This document shows, piece after piece, positions 1 through 12,416 of a stretch of DNA of 64,000 nt. This DNA is from Limnephilus marmoratus (taxonomy: Eukaryota; Arthropoda; Insecta; Trichoptera; Limnephilidae). How positions within the stretch are numbered: the first letter of the stretch is position 1; every line of letters starts with the position of its first letter. The notes below the pieces were generated by a model. It was not told the DNA's origin and did not search any database. It saw only the letters and a program-made list of their open reading frames with translations. Location: the NCBI GenBank assembly GCA_917880885.1, contig OU862922.1:1302001-1366000 (forward strand), written 5' to 3'. The position numbers and the translations under genes were made by a program.

Positions 1-57
1 GCAGCGTATTTACAAAACCTATACCGATTCAGTCGCGGTAACGACAATTTACATTTT

Positions 58-345
58 AAATATACCTCTATATTGGTTATTTTTTATCACATTGCAAAAA
101 CAAAAAATGTTCTAAAATCTAGATAAAATAATCTTTCTGATGTGTGTATTAGAAATTAATAATTTTATTTCTAAATATTTAAATTATAATATTATTCCCA
201 TATATTGTAAATACACCTCTATATTGATAATTTTTATCACTTTGCAAAAACAAAAAAATGTTCTAAAATCTAGATAAAATAATCTTTCCAATGTGTAAAT
301 TAGAAATTAATAATTTTATTTTTAAATATTTAAATTTTTATATTG
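58..345. repeat. Tandem duplication, 151 bp period, two copies
   Basis: Unit 1 (58-208) and unit 2 (209 to about 345) share blocks such as 'acctctatattg', 'tgttctaaaatctagataaa' and 'attagaaattaataatttta' with a few substitutions. The second copy fades after 345. Non-coding and AT-rich. Confidence 0.85.
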
Positions 346-1080
346 AAAATTTAAAGCGACTCAAACGCGTTAGGAATTGTAAATACGCGACCGGGCATCG
401 CGTTTGTGTGACATTTGTTCGGACATATATTGTGTTAATAAAAAAATTGTTGCTACAGTGTGCCCTCCATTACTAAAGTGTCCTGTCCGTTTGTTCACTA
501 TACAAATACGCTACAGTAAATCAAAACTACATTAAAACATTACTAAAAATATTTTGCCCTCCACTAGAAAATTTTCTGCGGGCGCCCATGTTTGAATGCT
601 ATGAATACCCATGTCAGGTGCTCTAGTCTCTATTAGATTGATGAAAATATGGCTTATCTAATGCAGTACGCAAAATTTTGATTCGGTTTTTTTTACGCCA
701 AGAAATCGATAAACAATCACCTGCACCCTTTGTTTTACATTCGCTTCAAACAGGAGGCCCTGAGAAAAACAAAATTTAAATGATGGCCTAGAACACCCTT
801 GAAGGGTGAAAGCCAGAAATAATTGAAATAAAAAAATTATACCTAGTTATCTACACCACCAATAAAAGTTTTTGTTTGTAAATAAGATTTTAATAGCTGA
901 AAGAACATTTTTTACATTAATTATTCAAAACTGTTTTAACACCACTGATATAATAATTCACTCCAATATTATTAGTCGGAGTTCAAACATGAATTTATTT
1001 GTACAATAACTGCTGAAAAAAATGTACCTACCGATGTAATTTAACATGCATAATATCATATCATCATGATGATAATCCTT
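346..1080. other. AT-rich intergenic DNA
   Basis: No supported gene. Around 745-780 is a short 'caggaggccctgag' stretch resembling the 3' part of repeat X. Nothing else is recognised. Confidence 0.5.
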
Positions 1081-1375
1081 TCTTATTTGCTTACTCTATA
1101 TTCCTTATTTTGATTTTATATTTTTTTAAATTGCATACTTTTTAAATTATTTTATATCCTACGCTTTTTACGTTCTACACTTTTTATAATCTCTCACATT
1201 TTTATAATATTTTTCACTGTTTTATATTCTTTTATATTTAATATGTTAATATTAATTATTGTTTTATATACTATGCTTTTACGTTCTATACTTTTTATAA
1301 CCATATTCTTTCACACTCTTTTATTTATTACTACTCTTTTATATTATTTCATATTTCATATGTTAATGCACTGTA
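1081..1375. repeat. T-rich degenerate tandem repeat
   Basis: Two diverged arrays (about 1159-1255 and 1271-1370) share the order 'tacgttcta.actttttata' then 'ttttatatt...catatgttaat'. Low complexity and no coding potential. It lies just upstream of the LINE-type hairpin at 1390-1419. Confidence 0.5.
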
Positions 1376-1389
1376 TATAAAATTGATCA

Positions 1390-1419
1390 CAACAACACGG
1401 GCATGTGCCTAGCATGTTG
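1390..1419 (+). other. LINE 3'-end type hairpin (copy D)
   Basis: Outer stem CAACA (1390-1394) / TGTTG (1415-1419). It encloses ACACGGGC-atgt-GCCTAG, whose inner GGGC/GCCT arms pair with one G-U. The same loop plan occurs at 16258-16297, 21956-21999 and 40386-40417, two of which lie in 3' regions of recognisable LINEs. No coding remnant is attached here, so this is probably a solo 3' end of the same LINE group. Confidence 0.45.
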
Positions 1420-1504
1420 GTCGAAAAATACTCAATTCATTTAATTAAAAATTCAATGATTGAGGAAAAAAAATTGGAAGCTGTCAGATGATTTTAGCCG
1501 TAAA

Positions 1505-1720
1505 ATTGTATTTTTTAAAAGTTATTTCTTATATGCGTTCATGGATTTCTTATAAAATATTTGTTTGGTAGTTAATACTTATATTTTTATGGAGTAATTA
1601 ACACAATTTTATTTAAATTCTTCTCCGCGGAAACGGTAGGAAAATCTTCAATTTATCAAACGCATATTTTTTTTATTTATTTAAAGTGTAAACCGATTGG
1701 GAGTAAAGATTAACAGAAAA
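1505..1720 (+). repeat. Dispersed repeat Z, copy 1
   Basis: Shares 'gcgttcat', 'aggaaaa.cttcaattta' and 'aaaccgatt.g.agtaaagattaa' in the same order with 55862-56070 (plus) and, reversed, with 60700-60855. Family unknown; no ORF or clear terminal repeats. Confidence 0.5.
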
Positions 1721-2262
1721 TTGGTTACGCACCCAGTGTTTTTGGCATTAGCGGGGTGATAGGGAATTGCGGTTGGCGGCTCCAAACTATTTCGTAAAAC
1801 TTTTTTTAAACTTTCGACACATGAATTTATTTACATTCTGTACTTTGTGCAATTTTGCATCTGAAAGGAATATTAATACGTTTAGTACATCTGGTTGGTT
1901 CATTTTGCAGTACGAAGTCTATTCTATTCTAAACGATAACTTTAATAAGAGTAGACTAAGAATTCTCCATTTCCACAAAGTTTCTGTTTAACGCGCCTTT
2001 GTAAGTGCACAAAATAAAAATAAAAGGTGTAATGGCTGCAGACTGCGGGTATAAGTACGATAATAATAATAGGGTATTCATAGGTCTGTTTCTCCAAGGA
2101 GGCGGAATATTAGTACCCACTCTGCCTGGTTCATTTATACTTCAAAGGAGAGATTACAGCTTTTTACTTTGAAAACTGTTGTTGCAAATAACTGGACACT
2201 TTAGAAGAATTAAATATCAGGTATCTCCGAAGTATCCAGCGTTGCCAGGAATTTATTCTGCT
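1721..2262. other. No recognised gene
   Basis: Contains short ORFs only, none with recognisable protein character. The (ATA)n tract near 2060 is trivial. Confidence 0.4.
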
Positions 2263-2973
2263 TTAAGAGCGTTTAACCAGCCAGCGGACGAAAATCCACA
2301 TTTCGTCGAAAGTTGTTCTTCCGATCGTGCAGGGCGGTTACAATGAGAAAGATTAATTATTCTCCGTACCAGCTTTTTTAAATTATAACTCAATATCGAA
2401 TTTATTTCAATCCAAATTAGCTTTAATTTATACCTTCATCCAAAAATGCTGAAAGGCGTGATGATAAAACTATTAAAATAGTGTACTTTTTGTAGTTATT
2501 TTTTGATTATAAGTATTTGTCATTTTTCAATAATGTCTAAATTTAATAAGAATGTTAAATAAATCTGAAATATATTAGTTTGTAAGTGCGCAAATAAATA
2601 CACAAATGGACCAATTTTCGTCAAGAAACACATGTACGTATATATTTTTTAATGATTTTATTGAAACTAAAATTAAAATTCTAATACATAACTCTGCTAG
2701 ATAATAATTTACTGCATGATTACATTATTTGAAATGGGTGTGGTATAATACAAAAACTTTTTTGAAAATTTAACAAATCTGCCAACGACCTATGGAATAA
2801 CCTTATTATACTAAAAATTAAAAAAAATTCTAAAAATTTATTACATAACTTCACTAGATAAAAGAACAATCTTTCGAAATCCATTTATAATTTTTTGTGG
2901 AAAAGAGTCAATACGTCTAAAAACTTTTTTGAAAATGACGTATTTCCGGCTTTCTCTGGTAATGCCCTCTTAA
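2263..2973 (+). mobile_element. TTAA-bounded non-autonomous DNA element, copy 1
   Basis: A 711 bp block bounded by TTAA at both ends (2263-2266 and 2970-2973). Imperfect inverted ends read TTAAGAGCGTTTAACCAG (left) and TTAAGAGGGCATTACCAG (right, reverse complement). A second copy lies inverted at 7699-8420 with the same limits. TTAA at all four ends suggests TTAA target duplication, as in piggyBac, but the termini do not look like canonical piggyBac ends and no transposase is present. Confidence 0.7.
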
Positions 2974-3052
2974 GGGGTGGTTTTTGAAATTTTATTTAGA
3001 CAGTCATTATCCTCTTGAATTGAAGGTCAAGTGTGCGAAATTTCATCATCTT

Positions 3053-3478
3053 CAATTTGGGAGGTGGGAATGGATACTGCCGCCCCGTGAATCATTTATT
3101 GGATAACCAACACCTCTGCTAGGTCACCCCAAGTGGTTCAGTACGTTTGGTGACTTAGCAGGGGTGCCCGGTTCATGGGGTGAGGTTTATCCGGGTCTTG
3201 GTGGCGGATGCGTGGCAGACCTTATCGGGAAAGAATGGTTGAGGTAGTTCCTTTGACTTCTCCAGTTGTACTATCTCAGAACATCGCCTTGCACCGCAGT
3301 GGGAGGAATTGATTCATAGGTCTGTCACTTCTGGACACACCAACACCCAGATTCCTACCCACCCCTAACACCATATTCCTTCCCAAAACTTCCTCTCCTT
3401 TCTTTCCTATAAAGACCCTCCACACAGCATCCCCAAAGATGGCACAGGACTTTTTGTGTGGAGCTAATGTAAAAAAAA
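3053..3478 (+). repeat. Dispersed repeat X, full copy
   Basis: Runs from 'aatttgggaggtggg' to 'gtggagctaatgtaaaa'. An 18-pair hairpin (3111-3128 with 3149-3166, two G-U pairs, 20-base loop) lies near its start. Other copies are at 6791-7172, 16011-16183, 22334-22800 and 33699-33904 (minus), with fragments elsewhere. The A-rich 3' end suggests a retroposed sequence. Origin unknown. Confidence 0.75.
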
Positions 3479-3942
3479 TCAAACTCGGAATAAATGCATA
3501 ATATATTATAGATTTCACCACTGTAGATTTGTAGAATAAAACTAACCTTTAGACACTTTTCTTCATATATACGAGTATGTAGATATTTCACCACTGCATT
3601 GTGACCATGGCATCTTCAAATGGGAAATGTTTTGAGGGGGAAGGAAGAAGAAAAGGATGAGAATGGGAAAAAAATGTGTTGGGAATAGAGGCGGCTCTAA
3701 GGGTAATTATTTTATTCGACAAGCGTAAAATATGCAAAATCAACCTACGTTTATCAAACCATCTCTTTCAGACGCATAATATTCAGCATGCTCTCTCTCC
3801 CTCACGGGACTGATTCAAACTGTCTTCAGAATCCGAAATTTTTTTTCTGAGCGATATAATGTCTTCTCGTTTATTGTGTGGTGCGTAAAGAGACAGAAAA
3901 TATGATATAGGGGCATTTCTTAATTTGACCCAGCCAATCATA
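3479..3942. other. No recognised gene
   Basis: Intergenic, between repeat X and a hAT-type insertion. Nothing supported. Confidence 0.4.
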
Positions 3943-3950
3943 GTGCGTGG

Positions 3951-4367
3951 CAGTAGCGGATTTGGGGGGTAGGGGGGGGGGGGGGGGGGGGGGCACGGGG
4001 GCACGTGCCCCCCCCAGACGGTATTTTTGTGTACTGTGGAGATTCCATCACAGTCCTTAGTTAGAAGCTAAAACTGTCTTTATTAAACATTAATTTAATT
4101 TTTCGATTGTTTTGACACTTTCATAAACCTTCCTATAGATACATACTTGAACTTGTAGAAATAAACTTGAAGTATGATATGGCGTCCGCCCCTTGTGCCC
4201 CCCCCCCCCCAGAAAAAAATCCTTACAGCAATTGTTCATTTTTTGACCGTCCGCCCCTTTTGCCCCCCCCCCCCCCCAGAGAAACAAATTCTAACAGTAA
4301 TAGTTGATTTTTTTGCCCGTCCGCCCCTTGTGCCCCCCCCAAGAAAAAAATCCTGGATCCGCCCTTG
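3951..4367 (+). mobile_element. Small hAT-type non-autonomous element
   Basis: A 417 bp element starting CAGTAGCGGAT and ending ATCCGCCCTTG (reverse CAAGGGCGGAT). It is flanked by near-matching 8-mers GTGCGTGG (3943-3950) and CTGCGTGG (4368-4375). The CAR-GCGGAT ends and the 8 bp duplication fit hAT. A long G run and C-rich blocks are present. Three units of about 65-70 bp repeat 'cgtccgcccctt.tgccccc' (about 4183, 4248 and 4318). No transposase. The exact right boundary is uncertain. Confidence 0.6.
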
Positions 4368-4554
4368 CTGCGTGGGAAAGAAAGCTTCCATTTAAGACCT
4401 TGGATGTCACTACTTGCGGCTGCCGGCTATCCCGCGGTGCATTTAAAATACATTAGAATAATACCAGTTGTTTTGATTTGCTTAATATTTCATAATAATA
4501 TTATGGTTTACTGTCCTCTTTAACTCATAACTCCTGTTTTACAGGGACATTTGA

Positions 4555-4605
4555 GGGTTTAGCTTCGTGCATTATAAGTAGCTTCGTGCATTATAAGTAG
4601 CTTCG
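4555..4605. repeat. Short direct repeat of about 20 bp
   Basis: 'agcttcgtgcattataagt' occurs twice in tandem plus a partial third. The rest of 4376-4960 holds nothing recognised. Confidence 0.7.
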
Positions 4606-4968
4606 TTTATTAAAAAAAATTAGAGTCCTTGTGAGAGCCCTGAAGGAGTAACCATCTGTTACTTATACCAGGGCGGGAAAGCGGTTGGATTACCTCAAGT
4701 GTCCTCTTATAATTTTGGGTGGTTTTTGACCAATTGTCCTGAGGGAAGGACCGCCACTGGTTGGGAAGTACTTTTTTTATTTTTATTTTATTTTGCAGAA
4801 ACAAACAGTACATTATTACATAATGGAAAATAGTTACAAAGTTATAGAATTAATACAATAATTGGTACCAATGACATGTCGCTGTTATATACTTATATTT
4901 TTGTGAGATAAATAATTCATTATACCTAAATTAAGTTAGTAACTTATTGAAGGAGAGGGGTGTGTGAG

Positions 4969-5972
4969 CAGCCCCGGATCTTCGTTTTTTGCCGCCCCCG
5001 CCCACTTAGGTATCTATATTTATTTTAACCTTGCTGGGGGGGGGGCATATTCGAATCAAAGAACTGGTTTTACTGTAACTAATTAAGAAAATTAATTATA
5101 GCTTCACCCAGAACATACAAATGGTTTTCCTTAAATTCTGGCTGCATATAGTCTGCAACCAGAATTTTAAAACTGCACTTTGAACACGAGAATGGTTTCC
5201 ATCAAAATGCTTCAGCAGATGAAATCACAACTGAAATTTATCTTGCTGGCTGCTTATTCGTTTTAAACTGCTACATTTCATTGTATTTAAATAAAAACTG
5301 AAATAAAAGGCTGTTTTACTTCTCAGTCATATGATGGCTGCCATCGTGTAATAAACAAATCATGACACGCATAACGACGTAAAATTTTTAAGTAAGTTTG
5401 AATAATGACGAATTGACGACGTAAGTGATTGCACGTATTAAATTGAGTTATGAATAGTAACTTAAAAAGCATAAGATAGTTATATAAAATACTTACCCAG
5501 AAAAGCGATCGATGAACTGTGATAGATTTATTGATGCGACACTAATGACATCAGTATTGTACCTTCGGTTGATCAACAAGTACTAAAGAGTAAAAATAAA
5601 CAACACACTTTTGACACATTTTTAAAACAAAACACTGTCGTGGAGAGAGATCGACGAGGGAGTTTTCGAATATAGCTTCATCTCTTTCGCACGCACGGTA
5701 ACCAGAGCAGACGCGTGCTGCCGCGATCTGTGGTTCCTGCGGGCGAGCGGGTCGGGTGCGTATTTTGAACTATGCTTACGCGCCTCGCGAATAATAAATG
5801 TTCGTGCAGCACGTCTCACTCAGGGCTCTGGGTATCAGTCGAGTTAATATGGCCGTGAAATTTCTCTACTTGTACTATTATTTATTCCGTGGTCAAAGTT
5901 GAGTTTGGCCGCCCTCTGAACTTGCCGCCCGGGGCATGGGCCCCCGCTTGCCCCCCATTAGATCCGGGGCTG
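4969..5972 (+). mobile_element. hAT-type non-autonomous DNA transposon, 1004 bp
   Basis: Begins CAGCCCCGGATCT and ends AGATCCGGGGCTG, an inverted match of 13 bases. It is flanked by a perfect 8 bp duplication TGTGTGAG (4961-4968 and 5973-5980). Both features are diagnostic of hAT. Subterminal parts are rich in GCCGCCC and GGGGG. The interior has only short ORFs and no recognisable hAT transposase or dimerisation domain, so the copy depends on a transposase elsewhere. A CpG-rich stretch at about 5690-5830 stands out from the AT-rich surroundings. Confidence 0.9.
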
Positions 5973-6040
5973 TGTGTGAGAGTGTTTGTATGTGTGTAAA
6001 TGCGCGTGTGAGGGTGTGGATGTGTGTGTTATGTGTGCGA
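5973..6040. repeat. TG-rich simple sequence
   Basis: Degenerate (TG)n with tgtgtgag/tgtgtgt interruptions. It contains the right-hand hAT target duplication at its start. Confidence 0.7.
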
Positions 6041-6790
6041 ATTCAGTGTGCTAAAAGTGTTTTTCTTAAATAGAGGGAGGGAATCAAAAATATATCGGTG
6101 TTTGTGGTTTTTTGAATTGAGTTGAATCTTTGAAGGATGCGGGAAATGAGGGAGTTGGCTGCAGCTTTCGTATTATTACTGGTTGTGTAAAAAAGGTTGG
6201 TGTGGCGAGTTCTTTTACTTACCGAACATTAAGGAACTCCAGTGAAAAATATTATGGCTTAAAACATATACGTATATTCAGCATTCATAAAACCTTTAGA
6301 AAACCATAGTAGACAAGAGTGGGTAGGCTACGAAGCACCGTACAAAGAGGAGACCGATAGGCCACAAAGCACCGCGAAAGAGGAGACCGATTAGTAGTTC
6401 TCATACTTTCGCAGATGAAATTCTGTAGTTCTATGTGTTTATCTCTTTTTAGTGTCGATATTTTTGTTTTCACCGAGTTTCAAACCACAAAAGCGCTGAA
6501 GAAGTTTGCACTTAAAAAACTATTAAAACCCTAAAAGATTTAAAATGTGATAGGTCGGCGGGCTCTGGCAGTACTTCAACTCCTCTCTCTGTGTGGATTC
6601 TTTCACGGGCCAGACTGCGCTTTTCAAATTATTTCAAAAGTACCTGTTCGAGTTCTTTTGAATTCTTGATAATTATTATTTTTAATTTGTTGCTATTGTA
6701 CCGGTCGGTATGGGAATGGCCTATAGCCTGATGGCCTGACATACTTCTCAGTCTTCTACAATTGATTCTTTTTAATTTTTTATCATACTC
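6041..6790. other. No recognised gene
   Basis: Contains a short duplication 'aaagcaccg..aaagaggagaccgat' (6327-6392). A segment at 6695-6745 ('accggtcggtatgggaatggcctat') recurs near 9446-9490. No coding region is supported. Confidence 0.5.
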
Positions 6791-7172
6791 TTTGGGAGAC
6801 GGGTTTGGGTTCCCCGCCCTGGGAACCATTCATTGGATAACCAACACCCCTGCAAAGATCGCTACGATTGATGACTTAGCAGGGGTGCTCGAGTACATGG
6901 AGTGAGGTTTGTCTAGTTCTTTGCGGCGGATGTTCTTTGTTGAGGCAGAACTTTTGACCTCTCCAACCGGACTCTCTCGACCTTGCAGTGGGAGGGATGG
7001 ATTCGTACGTCCGTGGCTATATTCCTACGCATCCCTAATTCTCTTTCCTCCTCAGAACGTCCCCTCATTTATTTCCCTAAAAAGATAGCATCACCAAAGA
7101 TGACATAGGCCCTGAGGGAAGGGAATTTTTTCCCGCTGTCCAGCGGGGAGTGTGCGGAGATAATGTTACAAA
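6791..7172 (+). repeat. Dispersed repeat X, copy 2
   Basis: Same order as the copy at 3053: gggagacggg, the 'ggataaccaacacccctgc' arm, 'gatgacttagcaggggtg', then 'ccctgaggga' and 'gataatgttacaaaa'. The left arm of the hairpin is partly eroded. Confidence 0.7.
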
Positions 7173-7698
7173 AGGTGGATTACCCTTTATTTCGTGGCAA
7201 GCAGATTAATGTTTTGTAGAGTTTAGTTAGTAGATCTGATGGAGGATGTTTTATTTTGGGAGCTTTATCATAAACTTGGGACTTTACGACAAACGGAAGT
7301 CTTTAGGCGCCGCCTAATGTAGGCACCCATTATAGTTAAGAGTTTACAACAATGTTCTTAAACTACGAGCTAACCGTGGGTCAATATTTTTCACAGTTAC
7401 ATATAAAATTAATGCTTTAAACTTGGTTTGTAAGATTTAAGCTGTATGTAAAAGATCATAATATTATGATCAGCCAAAAATTGGATTCATTATAAAACAT
7501 GTTTTACACTTCAATGTTTCTTTTACGTTACCTTCATGAGTAATATCGTTACTTTCAGTATCGTCTTGATGAAAGTCCATCATTCAGGTTTTGGAAGCTT
7601 AAAAATGTAATTGCCGAGGATCAGGACTGATCAGAGCCAAGCAGTCTAATAGGTCTTCAAGGAATGAGTTAAATTTTTTAAATTACAAGAATTAGAAT
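7173..7698. other. No recognised gene
   Basis: AT-rich, without a supported feature. Confidence 0.4.
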
Positions 7699-8420
7699 TT
7701 AAGAGAGCATTACCAGAGAAAACCGGAAATACGTCATTTTCAAAAAAGTTTTTAGACGTATTGACTCTTTTCCACAAAAAATTATAAATGGATTTCGAAA
7801 GATTCTTCTTTTGTCTAGCGTTCGTATGTAATAAATTTTGAGAATTTTTTTTAATTTTTAGTAAAATAAGGTTATTCCATAGGTCGTTGGCAGATTTGTT
7901 CAATTTTCAAAAAAGTTTTTGTATTATACCACACCCATTTCAAATAATAAAATCATGCAGTAAAATAAATCAATACATTATCTAGCAAACGCATGTTTTA
8001 GAATTTTAATTTTAGTTTCAATAAAATCATTAAAAAATATGTACGTACATGTGTTTCTTGGCGAAAATTGGTCCGTTTGTGTATTTATTTGCGCACTTAC
8101 AAACTAATATATTTCAGATTTTTTTAACATTTTTATTAAATTTAGACATTATTGAAAAAATGATAAATACTTATAATCAAAAAATAACTACAAAAAGTAT
8201 ATTATTTTAATAGTTTTATCATCACGCCTTTCTGCATTTTTGGATGAAAGTATAAATTAAAGCTAATTTGAATTGAAATAAATTCGATATTGAGTTATAA
8301 TTTAAAAAAGCTGTTACGGAGAATAATTAATCTTTCTCATAGTAACCGCCCTGCACGATCGTAAGAACAACTTTCGACGAAATGTGGATTTTCGTCCGCT
8401 GGCTGGTTAAACGCTCTTAA
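7699..8420 (-). mobile_element. TTAA-bounded non-autonomous DNA element, copy 2 (inverted)
   Basis: The reverse complement of this 722 bp block aligns along its whole length with 2263-2973, including 'gacgaaaatccacatttcgt' and 'gacgtatttccgg'. It is again bounded by TTAA (7699-7702 and 8417-8420). An 85-residue minus-strand ORF over it is not conserved as a protein feature, and I do not call it a gene. Confidence 0.75.
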
Positions 8421-10179
8421 GGAAGTCCATTTCGTGTTGTGAAAAAAATATCTTTTCTTTTTACAATACATTTGATATAGAAGATTACAGAGTTATCGCA
8501 TTAAGCCAAATAAAGTACGCATTGATATTAATTTGGATAAATGCACAATAATATAATTTAATAATATGTTAAGTACAATGTACGTTAAGGCGGGTCACGA
8601 CTGTATGGGAAAAAATCTTATTTTGATTTGTAATAGTGATAAAAGGATGTTAAATGGAGATATAAAATCACGTATTTTTTAAAATAAATTTGGATATCAT
8701 CTTCTTCCTCCGGATTGACTTTGAAATTTCACATAATAGAGAAAAACCCAACCTTGTTAAATCTTAAAAACTGGATAGATAAACCATTAAAAATGAACTA
8801 TTTTTAATAAAACATGAAATAGAGGGAATATTTTGATTTATTTATTAAAAAAATATATTAATATAATTCAAATTATCTCAAGGCAGTGTATTCAAATACC
8901 AGCAAAATTCTCCAAATTTAACTCTCAAATTTCGGCATTATTTTGCGAAACTCAATCATGGTATTTTTTGTAAATGATTTCTTAAAAATAAACTATATTT
9001 GCTATTAAAGGATTCATAGTAACTTTTATATACACTAGAAATAACCCCTTAACATGAAAATTTTTAAAACATTGAAGTGAATCCGGAGGAAAATGATCGT
9101 ATTAATAATTTGAAAATTTTTAAACACGTCGTTTTGAACCCATTTGGCACCCTTTTATCGCTCTTAGAATTTAAAAATAACTTTTTTTAAATAACTCACC
9201 TTAATGTACGTCGAAGATAAGCCGCAATAGAAGAGTGAATACATTATGGCCCAATCAACATTCGTTTCTTACTAGGAAAATTATTAAAAAAATAAATTAT
9301 TAAATTATCTTTGACTAATCTAAGAAAGTAATCACGACGACAATTTTTCCTTTTTTTAACGTAATGCAAAATTGTAAAGATTTTTTATTAAATTATTTTT
9401 ATCTATGTGCATCTATTGTTATTATTTTCAATTCGTTGATATTATACCGGTAGGTATGGGAATGGCCTATGGTCTAATGACCTGAAGGTAATAATATTTC
9501 TTCTAATAATAACACTAAAGGCGAATAAAAGCAAAAAAAATTGAAAGAAAATAAATAAAAACGAAGACACAACTAGGCACTCGTATAAATAATCAAATGA
9601 TATTTTTTAATAATATATACGAATCTGTCCTGCCGAAATATAATGTCCATTTTGCTATTTTTGTACCGAAGGATGGCAATTCACATGATTTCAGTTACGA
9701 AGGGATTTTATTATGAAAAATCTGAATTCTTGTATCGTTTTCTGCAAATCTATTTCGAAACAAATTCTATTTTTCCAAAAAGCTTGCCTAATACAACCTC
9801 GTTTTGGTAATCTGTCGAACTGATATGATGGTACTTGATGATACTTTGAAACAGATCTAGAAAAAATCAATTGGGTCCAATCAAATATTTTAACAATGAA
9901 TGTTAAAAAAAAACAGGATCCATGATCTTAAGCTCAACCCGTAAAATAATTCCTCCTCATGTACCCTTAAAAATTGAAAACAACGACCTGCAAATCCTGA
10001 TCCATTAAAAAATATCTTGGACTGTGCATTGATTAGCATTTGACACAAGGTATTAAAGACGAAATCATCCCCGTAATTAGCGTATTTAGCCGGCTGTCAT
10101 ATCTGTTGCCAAATAAATTTAAAAAAAGGTTTATATTATAGTATAGTATATAGAATTATATTATAGTATATAGAATAGC
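8421..10179. other. Long AT-rich stretch without genes
   Basis: No ORF with protein character. The only recurring motif is at 9446-9490 ('accggtaggtatgggaatggcctat'), shared with 6695-6745. Confidence 0.5.
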
Positions 10180-10477
10180 CGGGGTGAGACAACGCTACCA
10201 AAGATAGGAGAACACTCTCGTCCAGGCCGTGGCCCAGTGGCAGGGCGCGCCTCTTCACCGAACATGGAGAATTCATCTGAAGCCCCCGTAGTAGATATAC
10301 AAGTACTAAATATGTGTATATATGTTTCTTTTTAAATCTTTTTATATTATTTAATTTTTTCTTTTTATAGTATGTAAATCCATTTTATGTAATGTATACT
10401 TTTTTATGGCAGACAGAGAATTGCACCCACCGCTCTGTTCAGCTGAAATAAATAACTTATTATTATTATTATTATAG
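10180..10477 (+). repeat. Probable retroelement 3' end with (TTA)n tail
   Basis: A GC-richer head (about 10180-10290) leads through AT-rich DNA to 'gctgaaataaataac' and a (TTA)n tail at about 10458-10477. A 'gaaataaat' stretch followed by a simple triplet tail is a common insect LINE/SINE ending. No protein remnant is seen, so the class is undetermined. Confidence 0.4.
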
Positions 10478-11555
10478 TCCCGTACAGTGACATTTAAATT
10501 ATTTGACTGAAATCTGGGGAAACGCATGTGAAACATACATACAAAACAAGGTAATCAAAAAACTATTAACTAGAAGCCCAGAACATCCACAAAAACATAT
10601 GTGGAAACAAAACTATTATCATTAAAAAAAGTATATGAATACAATACATGTCTCCTTATAAACAAAAGAAACAATAAACTTGTCCACACAAACACAGAAT
10701 TTAAACATCATCCACACTAACTATGATAAACAATCCATTGGTTACGAGGGGGGCAACTTATATAATTGCCTCCCAAACGACATTAAAAACGAATAAAAGC
10801 TGGGTAAATTAAAAATAATTATTAATATTCATTCTTGCTAAACAAAATAATGAAATAGAACGGCGTTGTATTGATATGTTATTTAGTTTATTTTGTGTTT
10901 AATTATTTCTAGTTAAATGAGTGAAAATGTAATTTTCCTTTAACTGGAATAAAAAAGGCATTCTGTTTGTTGTACGAGCATATTCCTTTCTTTTTAGAAG
11001 TTAAATAGATGTTTAGTTTCCTTAAAGGACTTAATTCCGCAAGAAACACCGAATTGCAAGCAATGCCAAGACGCCAGACGATATTAGCTGTGCTATACTC
11101 GTATGCTGGTAGAAGGAAGCAACAACAGTGGTTGGTTGGCTCTGTTGGCAGCCCGGCCAAATGTTCAATTTGCCTTATTCCAAAATATGCGCGACTTAGC
11201 AGCTGGGACGTCCCGAACTAGGACGCTGGCTGCACATCGCACATTGCACTCTATGCATTGCATTTTAGACGGGAGAGAATTAACCATCTTCCGTACTCCT
11301 ACAACCAGCTTCATTAATGGTCCTGCACCATAAAATAAAATAAAGAAGATTAAGAAATGTCACGTGGACGTAATTCGTGATCAGAAAACCTGACGATTCT
11401 CCGATTCTGTGTTTCATAATCATTACGTAGCTAATTCAAAAGGGATGGCGAATGTTAGGCAAGTGTAAGAGACATTAATGGGCTAGGTTAGTCGCGACGA
11501 TGCTTTTCATTAAAATCTATTTATTAATAATAATATAAATGATATCTGCTAATAA
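10478..11555. other. No confidently recognised gene
   Basis: A moderately GC-rich patch at 11000-11330 has overlapping short ORFs in several frames on both strands. None shows a known domain, so none is called. Confidence 0.4.
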
Positions 11556-11606
11556 TGACAACAACAAAAACAACAACAACAACAATAACAACAACAACAA
11601 AAACAA

Positions 11607-11682
<76 letters not shown>

Positions 11683-11694
11683 AATAATAAAAGT
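11556..11694. repeat. (AAC)n microsatellite
   Basis: About 140 bases of AAC/AACAAC with occasional AAT and AAAAC interruptions. On the minus strand it makes a spurious poly-leucine ORF. Confidence 0.95.
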
Positions 11695-12416
11695 TTATTT
11701 AGGGTAGTGTAATGCGATGCATTCCATATTTCGAAATAGCAAAAAAATAAATTAGCCAAATAAAAATAAAGGAAATTACACAAAATAACTTAAAAAAATA
11801 GTAGATTCATGAAATAGAGCAAAAAAGGAAAAAATAATGCGGAAAAGAAGTGAAAAATGTTAATTAAACACAAAAATGTTTGCAAGCAGCCGTTTTTGGG
11901 GATATTTTACCGTCTCCCGTCTCCAGAGGGACCTCAGGGCGACTTCATCCGGGTAATCATGTACCTATTGTATTATTCGATTGGCGTAGTCTGCACCAAA
12001 TAAGTTTACCAGAGAAGTGCCCTGGAAGAATGCGTGCATTTCACAATTACATATCCGTAGCGCTGCACTATCTCGGTAGGCGGAATAGTTGGCAATGCAT
12101 ATGTGGAAGTCGTTTCTAGTGTTCTTCTTTATTCTACATGTCGTTAGAAATTTTAAAAATTTAGTTCTTCTAGGACACTTCATTACGAAGCTGAATGTCA
12201 TGTTCATTTATTATTGTGTGTTCTACAAACTCGTAAGTATTTCCATAAATAGTTCACTGAGACGATATTATGTCTGTCTTGTATTATCTAAGAGTAATTT
12301 GCTTTTGCCCCAGGGGAGTTGAAGAGTGGAGTTCTTGCGACCTTATGGATAATGTTTTCTGATCCTTTGGAAAATGTCATCTTGGAATGATGACAATCAG
12401 ATCACAATAAACAAAC
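11695..12416. other. No recognised gene
   Basis: Short ORFs at 11880-12320 have no recognisable domains. Confidence 0.4.

Noticed and set aside
11517..11783. Minus-strand poly-leucine ORF
   Set aside because: It is the reverse reading of an (AAC)n microsatellite.
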